Assembly: GCA_027574665.1 (NCBI GenBank)
Contig: CM050664.1
Location: forward strand, 17,262,774-17,326,773
Length of the DNA stretch: 64,000 nucleotides
Direction of reading: 5' to 3'
DNA from: Rhynochetos jubatus
Taxonomy: Eukaryota > Chordata > Aves > Eurypygiformes > Rhynochetidae
Below the pieces are notes generated by a model that did no database searches, was not told where the DNA came from, and worked only from the letters and a program-made list of their open reading frames with translations. A program made the translations under genes and the position numbers. Below, piece by piece: positions 49,001 to 60,300 of the stretch. How positions within the stretch are numbered: the stretch's first letter is position 1; each line of letters begins with the position of its first letter.

Positions 49001-52000
49001 GCTGTGGCTGGCGGGGCAGCGTGGAGATCCCAGCAAGTGGCCAGGCGCGGACAGCAGGTTTGCTGCCGAGACCGCTGCTGGCGTTGGCCCCCCAGTTTGT
49101 TTTGCAGAATCCTCTTCCAGCGTGGAAAAACAACTCATCCCTTGGTTTATAGCTCTTTTGTTTGTGTGGGCATCGATTACGCTGGGAGTTACCGAGCCAG
49201 GTTTTATTGGAATGACTTAGAAAGCTGCCACCTGCAAGCATCCGCTTGTCTTTGGGGATTATTTTGGTGTAGTTTCTAAATAATTGCATGAAGCTTCTTC
49301 GGCCTTGCTAATAACTTCATTCTCACAGGGACACTGCCCAGAAAAAGATGAGCTGAGATTACGCTTGGCAACATTTAGGAGAGGAAAAAGTACAACAGGA
49401 TTGATGTCTGCTGGCGTGAATAACGAAATCATACAATATCTCTGCCTTAGCCCCTTCGTGAGCATCCTTGTTTCCAACCCCGTGTCTGTTATCTCCCCAG
49501 CTTGGCTGAATTTTGGAATTCAGAGCTGTCCATTAAATCGATCTCATCTTTTCTGTCTGCAGCATGTTGTGCTAATTCTTATTGAGGACCAGCGAGGCTG
49601 GCTCTGGAGATGAGCTGTCCTAGGGAAGCCTGCCTGGTAGCTTATATATGTTATGTAACTTAGGCTTGTTAAATATGTGTTTTAAATAACTTGCAAGATA
49701 GTTTATTCAGTGCCTGAAATGTGAAATTAAGAGAATAACTTCATACTGGCCCAGATTCTCAGAGGTTTGCAAAGGCTTTGTGAAAGTGTGGGTCATGTTT
49801 TAAATGAAGAGATAAGCCTACAAACGTCTTGGATGTTTTGGACAAAATGCAGTATTGAGAAGGAGCTCGTTTGCAGCACCGAAGGGTGCCGGGTTGTGAC
49901 ACATATAGCTGTGTGATCGCCCTGCCCTGGGAAGAGCAGTGCTGGGAAGATGAGAGGCGCCTGGGTGCCTGGGCTATGCTAATGTCCACTGGTTTTGGAG
50001 CCACTGGGCAAGCCTCAGCGGTGGCCTGGATGCAGCTGGGTGATGCTCTACTAGTTTGGGTAGGCTGCATTGTCACAGCCCTGTAAAGGTGCTTTTTGAG
50101 AACCTGGGCACGGGTCCTTACGGCGATTCCCTTACGGGAAATAAAACTGCTCTGGCCTCTCTGTCTTGTTTTCATGTAAAAGCACCAGGGAAGTTGGTGC
50201 CCTGTTGCCTTTCCTTTTCCCTTGTAGCATTTCTCGGGTGTTCCCTGTGAAGTTGCACTTTTGACGTTGACATTGCACTTTTCTGCAAGAGCAGAAGGGC
50301 TCCGAGCCGCGCGGAAAGGTCCTTCAGTCAAACCCGGGCAGTGCAAGCCTGGCTCAGGTAGTCTTGCCGGAGGAAGGGCAGAGGGTAGTGGTGGTGATGA
50401 CCTTGAGGCAACACTTTCTTCATCATATTGGCAGGCAATCCCCGCTTCTTGGCAGGCTGCACCCGGCAGCTGTGGGCTTGGCGTCAGCATCCCCGTCTGC
50501 TACCTCCTCTGCTTGGGGGGCTGTTTCCTCCGCAGAGGAAAGAGATTAAAGACAGTGCCCGACCAAATCCAAAAGGGCAAGTGCTCGGAAGGCACACAGA
50601 CAGGGGGAGCAGGGTGTGGGGGGCACTGCTAGGCTCTAGGAACATCATCTGGGACAGCATCCTGGTGTCCCACCTTATTCTCCCGTCCCTGCCTAGTGGC
50701 AGGAGCATGAACACCAGAGGGATGGAGGGTGTAGCCTGGCATCTTTTTGGCAGTTGCCTTGTCCAGTGCAATGTGCCGGGGCGGTGGGGGCTGCTCCTGC
50801 CCCTCCAGATGCCCCAGTGCTGTCGGTCCCTGTGGCTGCTCGCCTCCCTGCCTCGGGAGGAAAGGGTGGAGATGGGCTCAAGCCTGGCTTGAAGTATTTG
50901 TTTTAAAAATACACACTGATAAAAATGACTCTCTCCATTATTTCATTAAGGGATTTAAAATGTGCTTCCTAAGCCCTGAGTCACCGCTGAAGTGAGCAAG
51001 CGAGAAGCAGCGTCGCGGGTCCTGCCGTAGGGTGACTCACGCTGTGGGATGGCTTGCAGGGGACTCTTTCCACCGGGGGATGCTCCACTCCCTCTCTCCC
51101 TGCTGGGATGGCCAGGGTCTCTCCAGCATCCTGAGCAGTAGCAGGAGGTCTCTGGGAGCTCCCAGGTTTATTTTGGGAGCTGAGCCCTCGCACTGCAGCC
51201 GTGCCTCTCTGGAGACCCCAGCTGTGCCTTGAAGCACAGGAGCCACCAGCAGACACCTCTCCTGGAAGCCCGTAGATCAGCCAACAGCAGTGCACGCTGG
51301 CATGTTCTGTTGTATACCTGCATAGGTGAAAGCCTCCAGGTCCCATATCAGTGCAGGAGGAACTGATCTTTCCTCCCAGGAGGCACGGAGAGGTCACCTT
51401 TTGCTCATTTTTGGGGCTCTCTGCTTCTTTCAGCCCCCAGGCACAGGCAGGAGAAGGAAAGCTGGTCCCAGCTCCCTGTAAGGCCAGAACTGTTCCCTCT
51501 GCACTGGTCTCAACGGTTTATCTTCTCAGCTTTTTCAAAACGCTTAGAAATGCTGCTCTAACAGAGTTCAAACTCTGTTCAAGCTCAGCGTCAGGACACT
51601 TTTCCTAAGATCCAGGCTGCGTGTTCCTTTTGCCTTGCTCTGCTTCCTATGTCCCATCCCTCCCTTGACCACTTTTCCATAATCTTCCCCTCCTGCAGAT
51701 GCTGACTGAGTTGGCCGTTCCCGCTGCAGTGGGACAGAGGTGGTGGCACTGTCCCAGCCCACACTGCTGCCCCTTCATGCACCACACTACAGCAGCACCC
51801 ACCCACCACCTGATCCCTCAGTGTTTTCCAAGGGATGCCATCAAGCCACTGGTGAAAGCCGAGTTCCCCTGCTTGGGAGGATCCTTCCAGGTGTTGCTCC
51901 GAGCTCACTCAGTGCTCCTGGCTAGTCGTACCAGGACGTTGTGATGTCCATGCCCTTGGCAGAATGCCTTGGGCATTTTCTTTTTACTACAGCTACATCT

Positions 52001-52540
52001 TACAGTGAACTGCTGCACAAAGTCAGGCCAGCCCCGAGGTGCCCTGTGGGCTCACAGGGTATCGCTCCCCTCTCGCCTCCTGCCGATGGCCCTGGGCTGC
52101 TTTCCTGGTTGTTTTCAAAGCGGAGTGTTGTCTGGTTTATCCCCACCTGGTTTATTAACCTCCTTAGTGCACAGTCCCTGTCCGTGGCTCCTGTTGTGAC
52201 ACCAGGTGTGCTCGTGTTCACTTCTCCCTCCACTTTTTCATGAGGATCTTGCTTAGGGGTGCTTAAAAACATGTCTTGCTGCTGGCCCTGAGCACCTTTT
52301 CCTACCAGGCATCACCTCCACCAGCCTCTGACAAGCTCTCGTCTGCTCACTGGTGATTCTTGTGGCCAAGTGCTTTCCAGCTGCTCTCCAGGAGCCCGCT
52401 GGATCCACGGCCACCTTGGTTTTGTGCATGCTTGGGAGAAAGGAATGCAATGTGGTGGGATGGACCTGTGTAACATCATCTGGCTGCTGGGTGCAGTCCC
52501 TTTGTCTTCTGGGACGAGAGTAAGGAGGCCCCCTGTGCAG
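46081..52540. other. Non-coding stretch, no gene recognised
   Basis: No gene is recognised. At 49327 a fair acceptor (AACTTCATTCTCACAG) opens a long frame (CPEKDELRLRLATFRRGKST and onward to 49613), but the opposite strand is open too, no donor follows and no family is visible. AT-richer sequence occurs at 49620-49760. At 51700 a strong acceptor (CTTCCCCTCCTGCAG) precedes ATG and a Cys/His-rich open frame without a clear donor. Confidence 0.4.
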
Positions 52541-52544
52541 GGGC

Positions 52545-52680
52545 AATATGGGGAAACTGAGGCACAGAGAGGGAAGAAGTGGCTCAACGCCAGACCTTGG
52601 GGTGGTGATAGAGCCAGGAGCTGATCCACAGCTCCTAGCCTTGCTCCAGGCCCAATTCCTTGGACACATTGCTGGAATTC
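52545..52680 (+). repeat. MIR-like SINE relic
   Basis: GGGGAAACTGAGGCACAGAG is followed at the expected spacing by a diverged 'cccaaggtcacac' region, an AGCCAGGAGCTGATCCACAG block and a CCTTGCTCCAGGCCC block, which is the order of the MIR-type consensus. Orientation is + strand. Ends are approximate. Confidence 0.65.
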
Positions 52681-55600
52681 TACTTTTTCTCCTCATTTGT
52701 GATTTTTTAAATAAGCTTTACAACCAGCTATTTTGGCTGGGCATTGCTGCAATCACTGCCCATTTTATTGTTGGGGTTTTTTCCCTCTCTGCAAAGTCAG
52801 TGCCTCATTGTCTTATTCCAGATAACTAAAACCTCCTCAGTTTTCCGTGACTCTTAAAAAGTAATTGCTTGATAATCTCAAGGTAACCCTGTCTCTTAGT
52901 GTGTTCATGTAGCTTATCCTGCCGGCGACGGGCAGATTGCACGAGCTCACGGGCCACGGACCGTGCGGAGGAACAGCCATGCCTGTGCTGCCGCTGGCCT
53001 GTACGGCGCCGGCACAAAGCACGTGGCTTGGCCAGAGCTGCTCCACCTCCCGCGTCTGTCAGAGCTGAACTTGCAAGGTGATCCTTCCTTTGCCCCCAAG
53101 TTTCCATGTGGCTTTCCCTCGGTAAGGATTGATTTCAGAGACCTGCCCCTCCATCCTAGCAGGATGAGGGCAGGCTAACACCTGTGGTACCCATGACTGT
53201 GTGAAGGGGCTGCTGCAGCATTTGCCATCTCTTGCACTGGGAATACTGGTGACAGTGATATTCCCCCCCAGCATTTTAGAAAGGCAGAAGAGTGTCAGCA
53301 TTGTCTCCTGCTGTTATCAGCACTCTAGAAAGGTCAGGTAGTGTCTGGAACTGGCAAAGGACCTATGGGGTTGATGAGAGCTTTTTGCCAGGGGACCTCA
53401 GGTGGAGCTGGGTGCGGGTCTGACTGCACAGGATGCGGCTTTTCCATGTGTTGTTTCAGTGGTGTTGAGAAAGCCGTTTGCCAGTGGTTTCTCCTTAAAT
53501 ATCACCATCAGTTCTCTGTGCTCCCTGCTAGCACAGATATCAGATGGAACTGAATTTGTTGTGGCTCGCCACCCTCGTTGCAGCTGATCCGTAGTTTGGG
53601 AACTGGCAACCTGGGTTTTAGGTGTCAAGTTTAAAGAAGTAAGGAAATATCTCATGGGAATGCTGTGCCTGAGGGAATGGAGTTGATCCCGGACGTGCTG
53701 TGGGCTTGGAGTACAGGTCCCATTGCCCAGGGCATTCATTCTGTGCGGTTACTGCTGTGCTCCTTTCTCTGCTGCTTCAAGAGTGGTTGAGGAGTTCAGC
53801 CAGGCCAAGCCACTGCTCAAGGCAGGGCCGCTGTGCCTGGATGTCCTGGATGCCCAGGACTATGCCCAGTTGGGTTTTGAATGTCACCAAGGCTGGAGAC
53901 AATGCCACATCTCTGGGAAGCCTGTGCAAGGATTTGACCACCCCATTCTGGTGTCTGGCCATCAGTGCCCTGGGACTTTCCTGGGGCTTCTGTCGCATCA
54001 GAGGAGGGGAGCAGTGAGGAGACCCAAAGGGTGCCGCCTTCCCTGCCCACTGGGGATTGCTCAGAGCCCATCAAGCTTTTGCACGCCGCAGTGGCGTTCG
54101 GCACGCTGGCAGATGGGATCCTCCCACCCCAAAGGGCTGCTCCTTGTGCACTCCAAGCTCTACACTAAGCTGGGGCTCAGGTGTGTACCATGGACACACG
54201 AGATATGTGAGGGGGTGGCACGTATGCGGCTCTGCATACCCAGTGCTGGCGGTTTGACTGCAGCCTCCTTGCGCGTGTATCCGACCAGTACCTCTGACCA
54301 TCCCCTGAGGGTCAGCCTGTCTCGCTGGCTTGGCCAGAGCTCCCTTTTGGGGGGGATGTTTTGGTGTCAGTAGCTCAGTCTGTTTAAAAGCTGGGTCCCT
54401 CCTCTCCCTGCTTGCTTTTCCGTGCCAGGGTGGGAGCACCAGGCAGCTTTGGCCGGCGAGGGGAGCGTGTGCAGAGAGTGCCAGGAGAGTTCCTGCGCCC
54501 CGATTAGCATTCGGCCCGCTGCTCCTGCTGCTTTGGCGTTCGTGCTCGCCATTGCCTGGCAACCACGGAGCAAAACTACAACAGCAGCCCCAGAGCCCGA
54601 GCGTGCTTCCCGTGAGTGTGCGCACCCGCCCGCACATGCCTGTTGGGGCGGCTGGTAGGGCCACCCCATGCTGCTGCCCACCGTCCCCCATCCCAGCAAG
54701 GTGCAAGGGTGAGGATCGTCCCCAAGAGGAGGAGAAGGAGAGGGCTGCGGCAGTACGACAGCTTTCCTAACACCCAGGTTTGGTGGGTCTGTCTGTCTGT
54801 CCACCCCAGCACCACTGTGCACCTCGAACGTCCTGCTGTGTCCGGCACAGCTTGCCCCTCTGTGTCCCTTGGATGGTGGGGGCTCTGCGTTCAGCAAGCA
54901 CGTGCCATGGACCGGGACCTCGGAGCAGGGCAGGGGGGCAGCCCCCACCGCGGGTTCCTCCGGGACAAGGCGTGCTGGGGGAGAGACCTGGGTGTATGTG
55001 GGTGTGTACAGCCCCGTGGGGCAGCGGGGGGCGCACAGTGCTGCATTTGTGTTCTCTGTGCGGGGAATCCTTGCACCCAGTGCAGGGCCTGCGGTGTGCC
55101 CGTCACCCCCAGCCTCCCTGCAGGGAGGCTCAGCCTGGCTGGGGTGTCCTGGGGCACCCTGGATCTCGGACAGCCCAGGTTGGGGTGCTGTCAGACTTTT
55201 CCTAAACTGTGCTGTCGGTGGAGTTGGTGACATTCGGGAAGATGCTGGTGCACGGGAACCGGAGTGCGCGTAGGGCAATCTCTGCTTCCCAGGCTTGCGC
55301 ATTCTTGGGGTCTGATGTCATGTGTCTCAGCAGAAGAATTTTGTGGTCCTGTCCCTGGGGAGTGGCTGTGGGCCTCGGGCTCAGTTCCCTGTCCTGCCTG
55401 AGGTTCACTGCAGGCGGTGGCGGCTCCATCTCGCTGCCAGCCCTGCACCTTGTTCTCTTTGAAGCTGCACAGGCTCGAGGGGACCCAGGTCCCCTCCTGA
55501 CATAAGATGCCATGCTTCTGCAAGTGATGGCAGACACAGACATGCCTGAATACGTTGTGTTCAGACCTAACGCATCCTCACAACTCTGCTTTGACTCTGT

Positions 55601-55810
55601 TTTTACAGCCTTGGCTGCTGTGGGCTCTGCCTATGGCATGTTTGGTGGCTGGAGGTCCTGAGCTGTCTGCCCTGTCCAGCCAGCCCACACACACCTACCG
55701 GGCAGCAAAAAGCATAGGCGCATGCCTTTTCCTGCTCACCACACACCTTCCTTGATGATACTTGCTTCACAAAGGGTTAAAGAATTATATCTCTGTTTTG
55801 TGTCTTGCAG
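52681..55810. other. Non-coding stretch, no gene recognised
   Basis: No gene is recognised. The longest open frame of the window lies here on the minus strand (54367-55302, 311 codons), but it is Pro/Ala/Gly-rich, lacks any motif and is shadowed by equally open frames on the + strand. A short (GTCT)n run lies near 54788. Confidence 0.45.
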
Positions 55811-55851
55811 AGCCTGGAGTCAGCGGACAAGAAGGACTTTTACGAGCCAAA
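55811..55851 (+). other. Candidate 41-nt alternative coding exon (plus strand)
   Basis: A strong acceptor (CTGTTTTGTGTCTTGCAG) precedes 41 nt that run to a consensus GTAAGT donor. All three frames are open; the phase-0 frame (SLESADKKDFYEPK, last codon split) looks most protein-like, being rich in Asp/Glu/Lys. The length is not a multiple of three, so skipping would shift the frame or it may be constitutive. The downstream intron contains a TGCATG RBFOX motif 29 bp past the donor, the position where RBFOX proteins favour inclusion. I could not assign the peptide to a protein. The phase-0 start matches the phase-0 end of the candidate at 22508-22563. Confidence 0.4.
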
Positions 55852-55879
55852 GTAAGTGCCAGTAGCTGTGGTGAGTAAT

Positions 55880-55885
55880 TGCATG
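55880..55885 (+). promoter_or_regulatory. RBFOX-type splicing motif (TGCATG)
   Basis: The hexamer lies 29 bp downstream of the candidate donor at 55851. RBFOX proteins bind (U)GCAUG, and binding in the downstream intron generally promotes exon inclusion in brain and muscle. A single copy is weak evidence alone, and its relevance depends on the exon being real. Confidence 0.35.
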
Positions 55886-57284
55886 GAAATTCCCGGTTGG
55901 TCCATATTACCGAGCAGCTCTGTGGCTTGCTAAGATTAGACATTTGAATGTACAAGAATAGCTGCTGCAATTACACAAGTGAGGATAACAGTGGAAGGGC
56001 TGTCAATCACTTTGGCTTCAGGGCATATGCAAATAGTTAAATCAGGTTAGAAGGAATCACGACAGCTTGCCTGAGCCTGAGGGACAGAGCCGGGACCTGG
56101 TGGCCAGGAGCCGGGGGGATGCAGGGGTGACCTTTCACACCTCTGGCTCCCTCTGCTCCGGGTTTGCACAGCTGAGCTGCTTTGGAGAATTGAAGGGTTT
56201 CGTTCCGTGTCACAATGGGTTGATCTTGAAGCACATCTTCTGCACCCCGTGCTCTGACACTGATGCCCATCCTCTTCTATCCGTTGTGTTTTGTAAAGCA
56301 CGGTGAGCCGTAGGGGTGAGGGGAAAGGAAAAGCCTCTCTGGAGCCGCTGTATTCACAAACGCCAACAAAGGATCTGCGAATCACCTCACTGTCGTAAGC
56401 AGTGGGTTACTTAGTACGTGCCCTGGCCACAGCCCTGGGCTGGCTGTGACAGTCCGTAAGCGAGTGTGAGCAGAGCACTTCCAGCTGCCAGCCTCGGAGA
56501 CTCGTGTTAAATCGCAAGCCGAGCTTGCACTCACAGACCCATTCTGTTGATGCACCCAGGATTTGCAGATCCTCACTGCAGCCTGGCACCTTTGAGGCAA
56601 GAAGGTTGCCTCTTTGCTGGAAAGATGTGTCTGATTATGTGATTATTTGGATAAGGACAAACCGTATTAAAAGCCAAGCTGAGAGGTTCGGTTCTGGCTC
56701 TGACCGCTAAGCAGCTGTGCATCGTGCTGCTGAGCACCGTGCATGTGGGACCTTGTGTTGCTCCTGCTCTGTTTGGAGAAGGGAATGTCTTTGTTACCAC
56801 CTTTTTTCTTGTGAAAAAAACCACCATAGGCAGTTTTGAAGTTGTGGAACGGCGCTCTGACAGGCGGGATTGTCAGAGAAGAGTGAGTTTGGAAGATTCA
56901 GAAGGAATTGTGTTGAGGAAATTTCTCCTCCAAAACTCACTGTCCTTCCACACTTGTTCTGTGCTGCTTTCCTAAACATCCCTGCAGAGCTGATTCCCAG
57001 TGATGCTGGAGCACACAGTGAGCACTGAGGCAGCATCCTCGGTCCAAGTTACTCTTAGCATCAGGGGAGGCACCTTGCCGGGGGTGGCAGGCTGTGTAAC
57101 AGCACCTTACAGAGCTGCCTGCTTGCTGTCTGTGACGAGGAGTGTGAGCGTCAGGTGCGTGCGTGTTCTCAGTTGTCTGCTGGCTCCTCTTTCTTTGTGC
57201 CATTGAAAGTGTTAAAAACCCAGCGCTAGTCTCTTAGGTCCGTACTGAAAAGTCGGATTTCAGGGAGCTTCCCTGTCCACTCAC
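55886..57284. other. Intron-like sequence with octamer motif
   Basis: No gene is recognised. 55880-56050 is AT-richer than its surroundings and carries an ATGCAAAT octamer at 56027-56034, as do intronic enhancers bound by POU factors. The rest is unremarkable. Confidence 0.35.
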
Positions 57285-57337
57285 CCTAAGGCAACGCTGA
57301 TCGTTGGCTTTCCAAGACCATTGGCAGCTGAAGACTT
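57285..57337 (-). other. Candidate 53-nt coding exon (minus strand), unidentified
   Basis: On the minus strand an acceptor of moderate strength (GGCTCTGGCTGTATACTCAG) is followed by 53 nt and a GTGAGT donor. The phase-0 frame is open and encodes KSSAANGLGKPTISVAL plus two bases (GG). Those two bases would pair with the single starting base of the candidate at 39281 to give Gly, an in-frame join. No family is recognised, and the acceptor tract is interrupted by purines. Confidence 0.24.
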
Positions 57338-60300
57338 CTGAGTATACAGCCAGAGCCATTTCCCAGGCTGCTTAATCCTGTGTGGCTTTCTGGGAGATCA
57401 GAGGGATATCCCAGGAGGTTACGGAGTCATCGTGGACATGACGACAACACGAACACGCATTTGGCACAGACTTAGAACCGCACTTTTGTGGCCTCTACCA
57501 CCGGTTGTCCAAGATTTCAGTGCTTCTGACTGCGCTGCTGCTGGGTGCTTACGTAGTGTGTGTTTTGACAAGCGGGCTTAGAAAACATCGAAGCATCTCT
57601 CATGTCCCCATTCCAGCTGAAGCTTTTTTGAGGCTTTAAGTGATTTGGAGGAAATATGTAAAGAGCTCTTACTCTATGGTTTTCCTGCGGGGTGGTTTTG
57701 GCGGTAGGTGGAACAATCATAGTGCTGCTTTTGTAGCTCATCTCATCAGACAAACGAAGGATGTTGCTCTGCCTTAAGAGGTGGGAACATGGGCTCCCCT
57801 TCTCACAGAAGTTGCAGAGCTGTTGGGTCAGCGTGGTGGGTGCTGGTGCAGAAAGTCTCACAGTTACAGTGTGTCTTACCAGTGCTCTCGTTCCCCTGTG
57901 CCACGAGGCTATGGAACCACCACGGCTGGGGCAAGCAGCTTGTGATATCACCTGTGACGTGACTAATCATAATGTTATGACTTGGGATTATGCCCCTCCT
58001 ATTTACATTCCTCAGTGGCTGTTTTGGGGTTGCAGCTGGTAGTGTTTGTAGCAGTGATGTGGCCTGGTCCATTTGATTTGGATTTCTATCCACCGGTACG
58101 TTGGTGTTGCAGCAGACCTCTGAAAGGGTGGGAACTGGTCTTCCTCAGGTCTGGAGGACCTGCTGAGGGCTCGGGAGAGCTCAGCACTGCTGCAGCAGCT
58201 CCTCAGATGCGTTCCCGGAGCCCTGGGCAAGACAGTGAGCAGCCAGAGCATGGCCAGCAGCTGGTTCCTGGAGCTGAGCCGAGGTAGTTCATGAGCACAT
58301 CTGTGCGGCGAAGCTGGTGATCTGAGGAAAGTCTGGCAGCGGATGGCTGGCCCTCCAGCCCCCACATGCCAGAGCAACCTTGACTGTGCCTCTGATATTC
58401 CTTTTCTGCACTTCAGAGACAACGTTCACCCTGCTGACCAGACCCCCTGCACTGTGGGAGCGGGGTCAGAGCATCCCTGCTCTCAGGTCGGTGGCTTTGG
58501 GCTCTCACAGCAGATGTAGGTTATAGGAAAAGGAAAGACCCATATGCCAGCCCCTGAGCTGCTTGTTCCTCAGTCACCCCGATTTTGGAAGCTGCTAACA
58601 CAGCTGTAATGTTGGTAGAATATCCAGGCTTCCAGAGGTCCTTCCAAATTATTGCCTGCTTTGTCAAGGCAGTTCCCTGAGTAGGGACCTGCTGGCTGAA
58701 GACCCAGGGACACTGTGCTTAGAGACAGGAATAGGCTTTCCTGGGACAGGCGCTTTTCCCTAATAACTCTCCTGGCAGGGCTGGTTGGAAGTGTCTTGAT
58801 GGGAACCAAGAGAGGCTGGTGTGTTCGCTAATTCCCGGTGGCATACATTTGCTCTTCGGTGTCAGGCACTGACTAGAATTTGGTTTCTTCGAATCCAGAA
58901 AGAAATTTTGGTAGTAATAACAATCATAAAGCCCCTAGCAAATGTAGACTGAAATACCTGGCTTTAATTAAAGTGTCACTGATTTGCAGCAGGAGCTGCC
59001 TGTGCTCCCTGCCCGTGCTGTCTCCTCTGCTGACAGCAGTGCTCATCTGTCAAGAGAGTCGGCACTCGGGAGCAGTTAATATTTGCCAGGCACTTTGAGA
59101 TGTCAAGAGTGACACTGCTGTAGGGACACAAAATGCTCTCCATTGATCCGCTCACTCAGTCCCTTGGGATGATGTGTCCATGCTGAAAAGACCTGATGTC
59201 TCAGAGCCCATGTCTTGCTCCAGCAGAATCCCACAGCCCTTTTACACAGGCACCTCGTGACTCTGTCTCCATCTCAGATTAAAGACTGCCGCCTGCCTTC
59301 TGTGCTGTAAGCCTCAGACATGTAAACACACAAGGAACCTTTGAAACCACCTTACATAAAGCAGCAGCTCATGTTTGTTTTGCCTTGCAGTCTTCATTAC
59401 GCCAAGATGTCTCTGCAGCTAATTTGTTGTCACCCTGCTCTTAAGGCAGAACATTTCATCTCTTTCTGTGCCAGCACTTAGATGAAAGTGAGTGTTTCGT
59501 GGCTGAATCATTATCTTGTAAAATGATGGTGTTTTTAAGGATCTAGAAATCAGTATTTACATCTTGGAAGCATTAAGGGCCATTATAAGCTAGATGTGTT
59601 CCTAAGCTGGGTGTTCATTTCATTGCCTCCTTAACTGGGATATTATTGTTATAGTAATGATAATAATAACACATATATGCTACATTTGACTTCTCCTGCG
59701 GCAGCTGAGAGTCATTCAGCTGGGATGCTCTTCAAGCAGCTCAGGCTCACCTGCAAAGTGCCAAGCAGTGGGAGGAGGACGCACAGGGAAAGCAGGAAGT
59801 AAGAGATGGTGCAGATGATGCAAGGGCAGTGGTGGGGTGGGAGAAGCAGTGTTGAGGCCACCTTTCTGTGCTGAAGCTGTGGGATACTCAATGCTGTGAG
59901 AAACTGACCCAAAACCACCTTCACAGGGTTGAGAATGCTTCTCCCTGCTTCAGTTGTAAGAAAGGATGAAGTACCATCACCAGCATCTCTGGTGGCAGTG
60001 GGATGGCAGAGTGGGGAGGGGGGTGAAAGAGAGGTGTTAGGGTCTGTGGGGTGAGTCCCCCTCGAATGAGTGCAGATGAAGAGGAGCAGAGCCCTCCAGA
60101 AGGGACCGTGAGCATAGGCATCCAGCTTCCAACTCCAAATCCTGGCTCAGCCACTTTTCTGAGGAGCTGGGGAGTTAGCTTCACTGTGCATGGAGTTAAG
60201 TAGAGAAGATTCCCATGCTGGTCGAGGTATCCTGGCAGTGGGGTCTGGGCCCCTGAAACTTCAGAGCAAGCTTAAATAATATTTCCACTGGGGTTTGGCC

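Noticed and set aside
49328..49613. Plus-strand open frame CPEKDELRLRLATFRRGKST behind a fair acceptor
   Set aside because: No donor, no recognised family, and the opposite strand is open for most of its length.
54367..55302. 311-codon open frame on the minus strand, the longest in the window
   Set aside because: Pro/Ala/Gly/Ser-rich composition, no motif or splice structure, and equally open frames on the opposite strand; explained by GC-rich sequence with few stops.
58560..58650. Possible avian CR1 3' end (GGTCCTTCCAAATT)
   Set aside because: Only one short block matches, and the diagnostic terminal ATTCTATGA repeats are absent.
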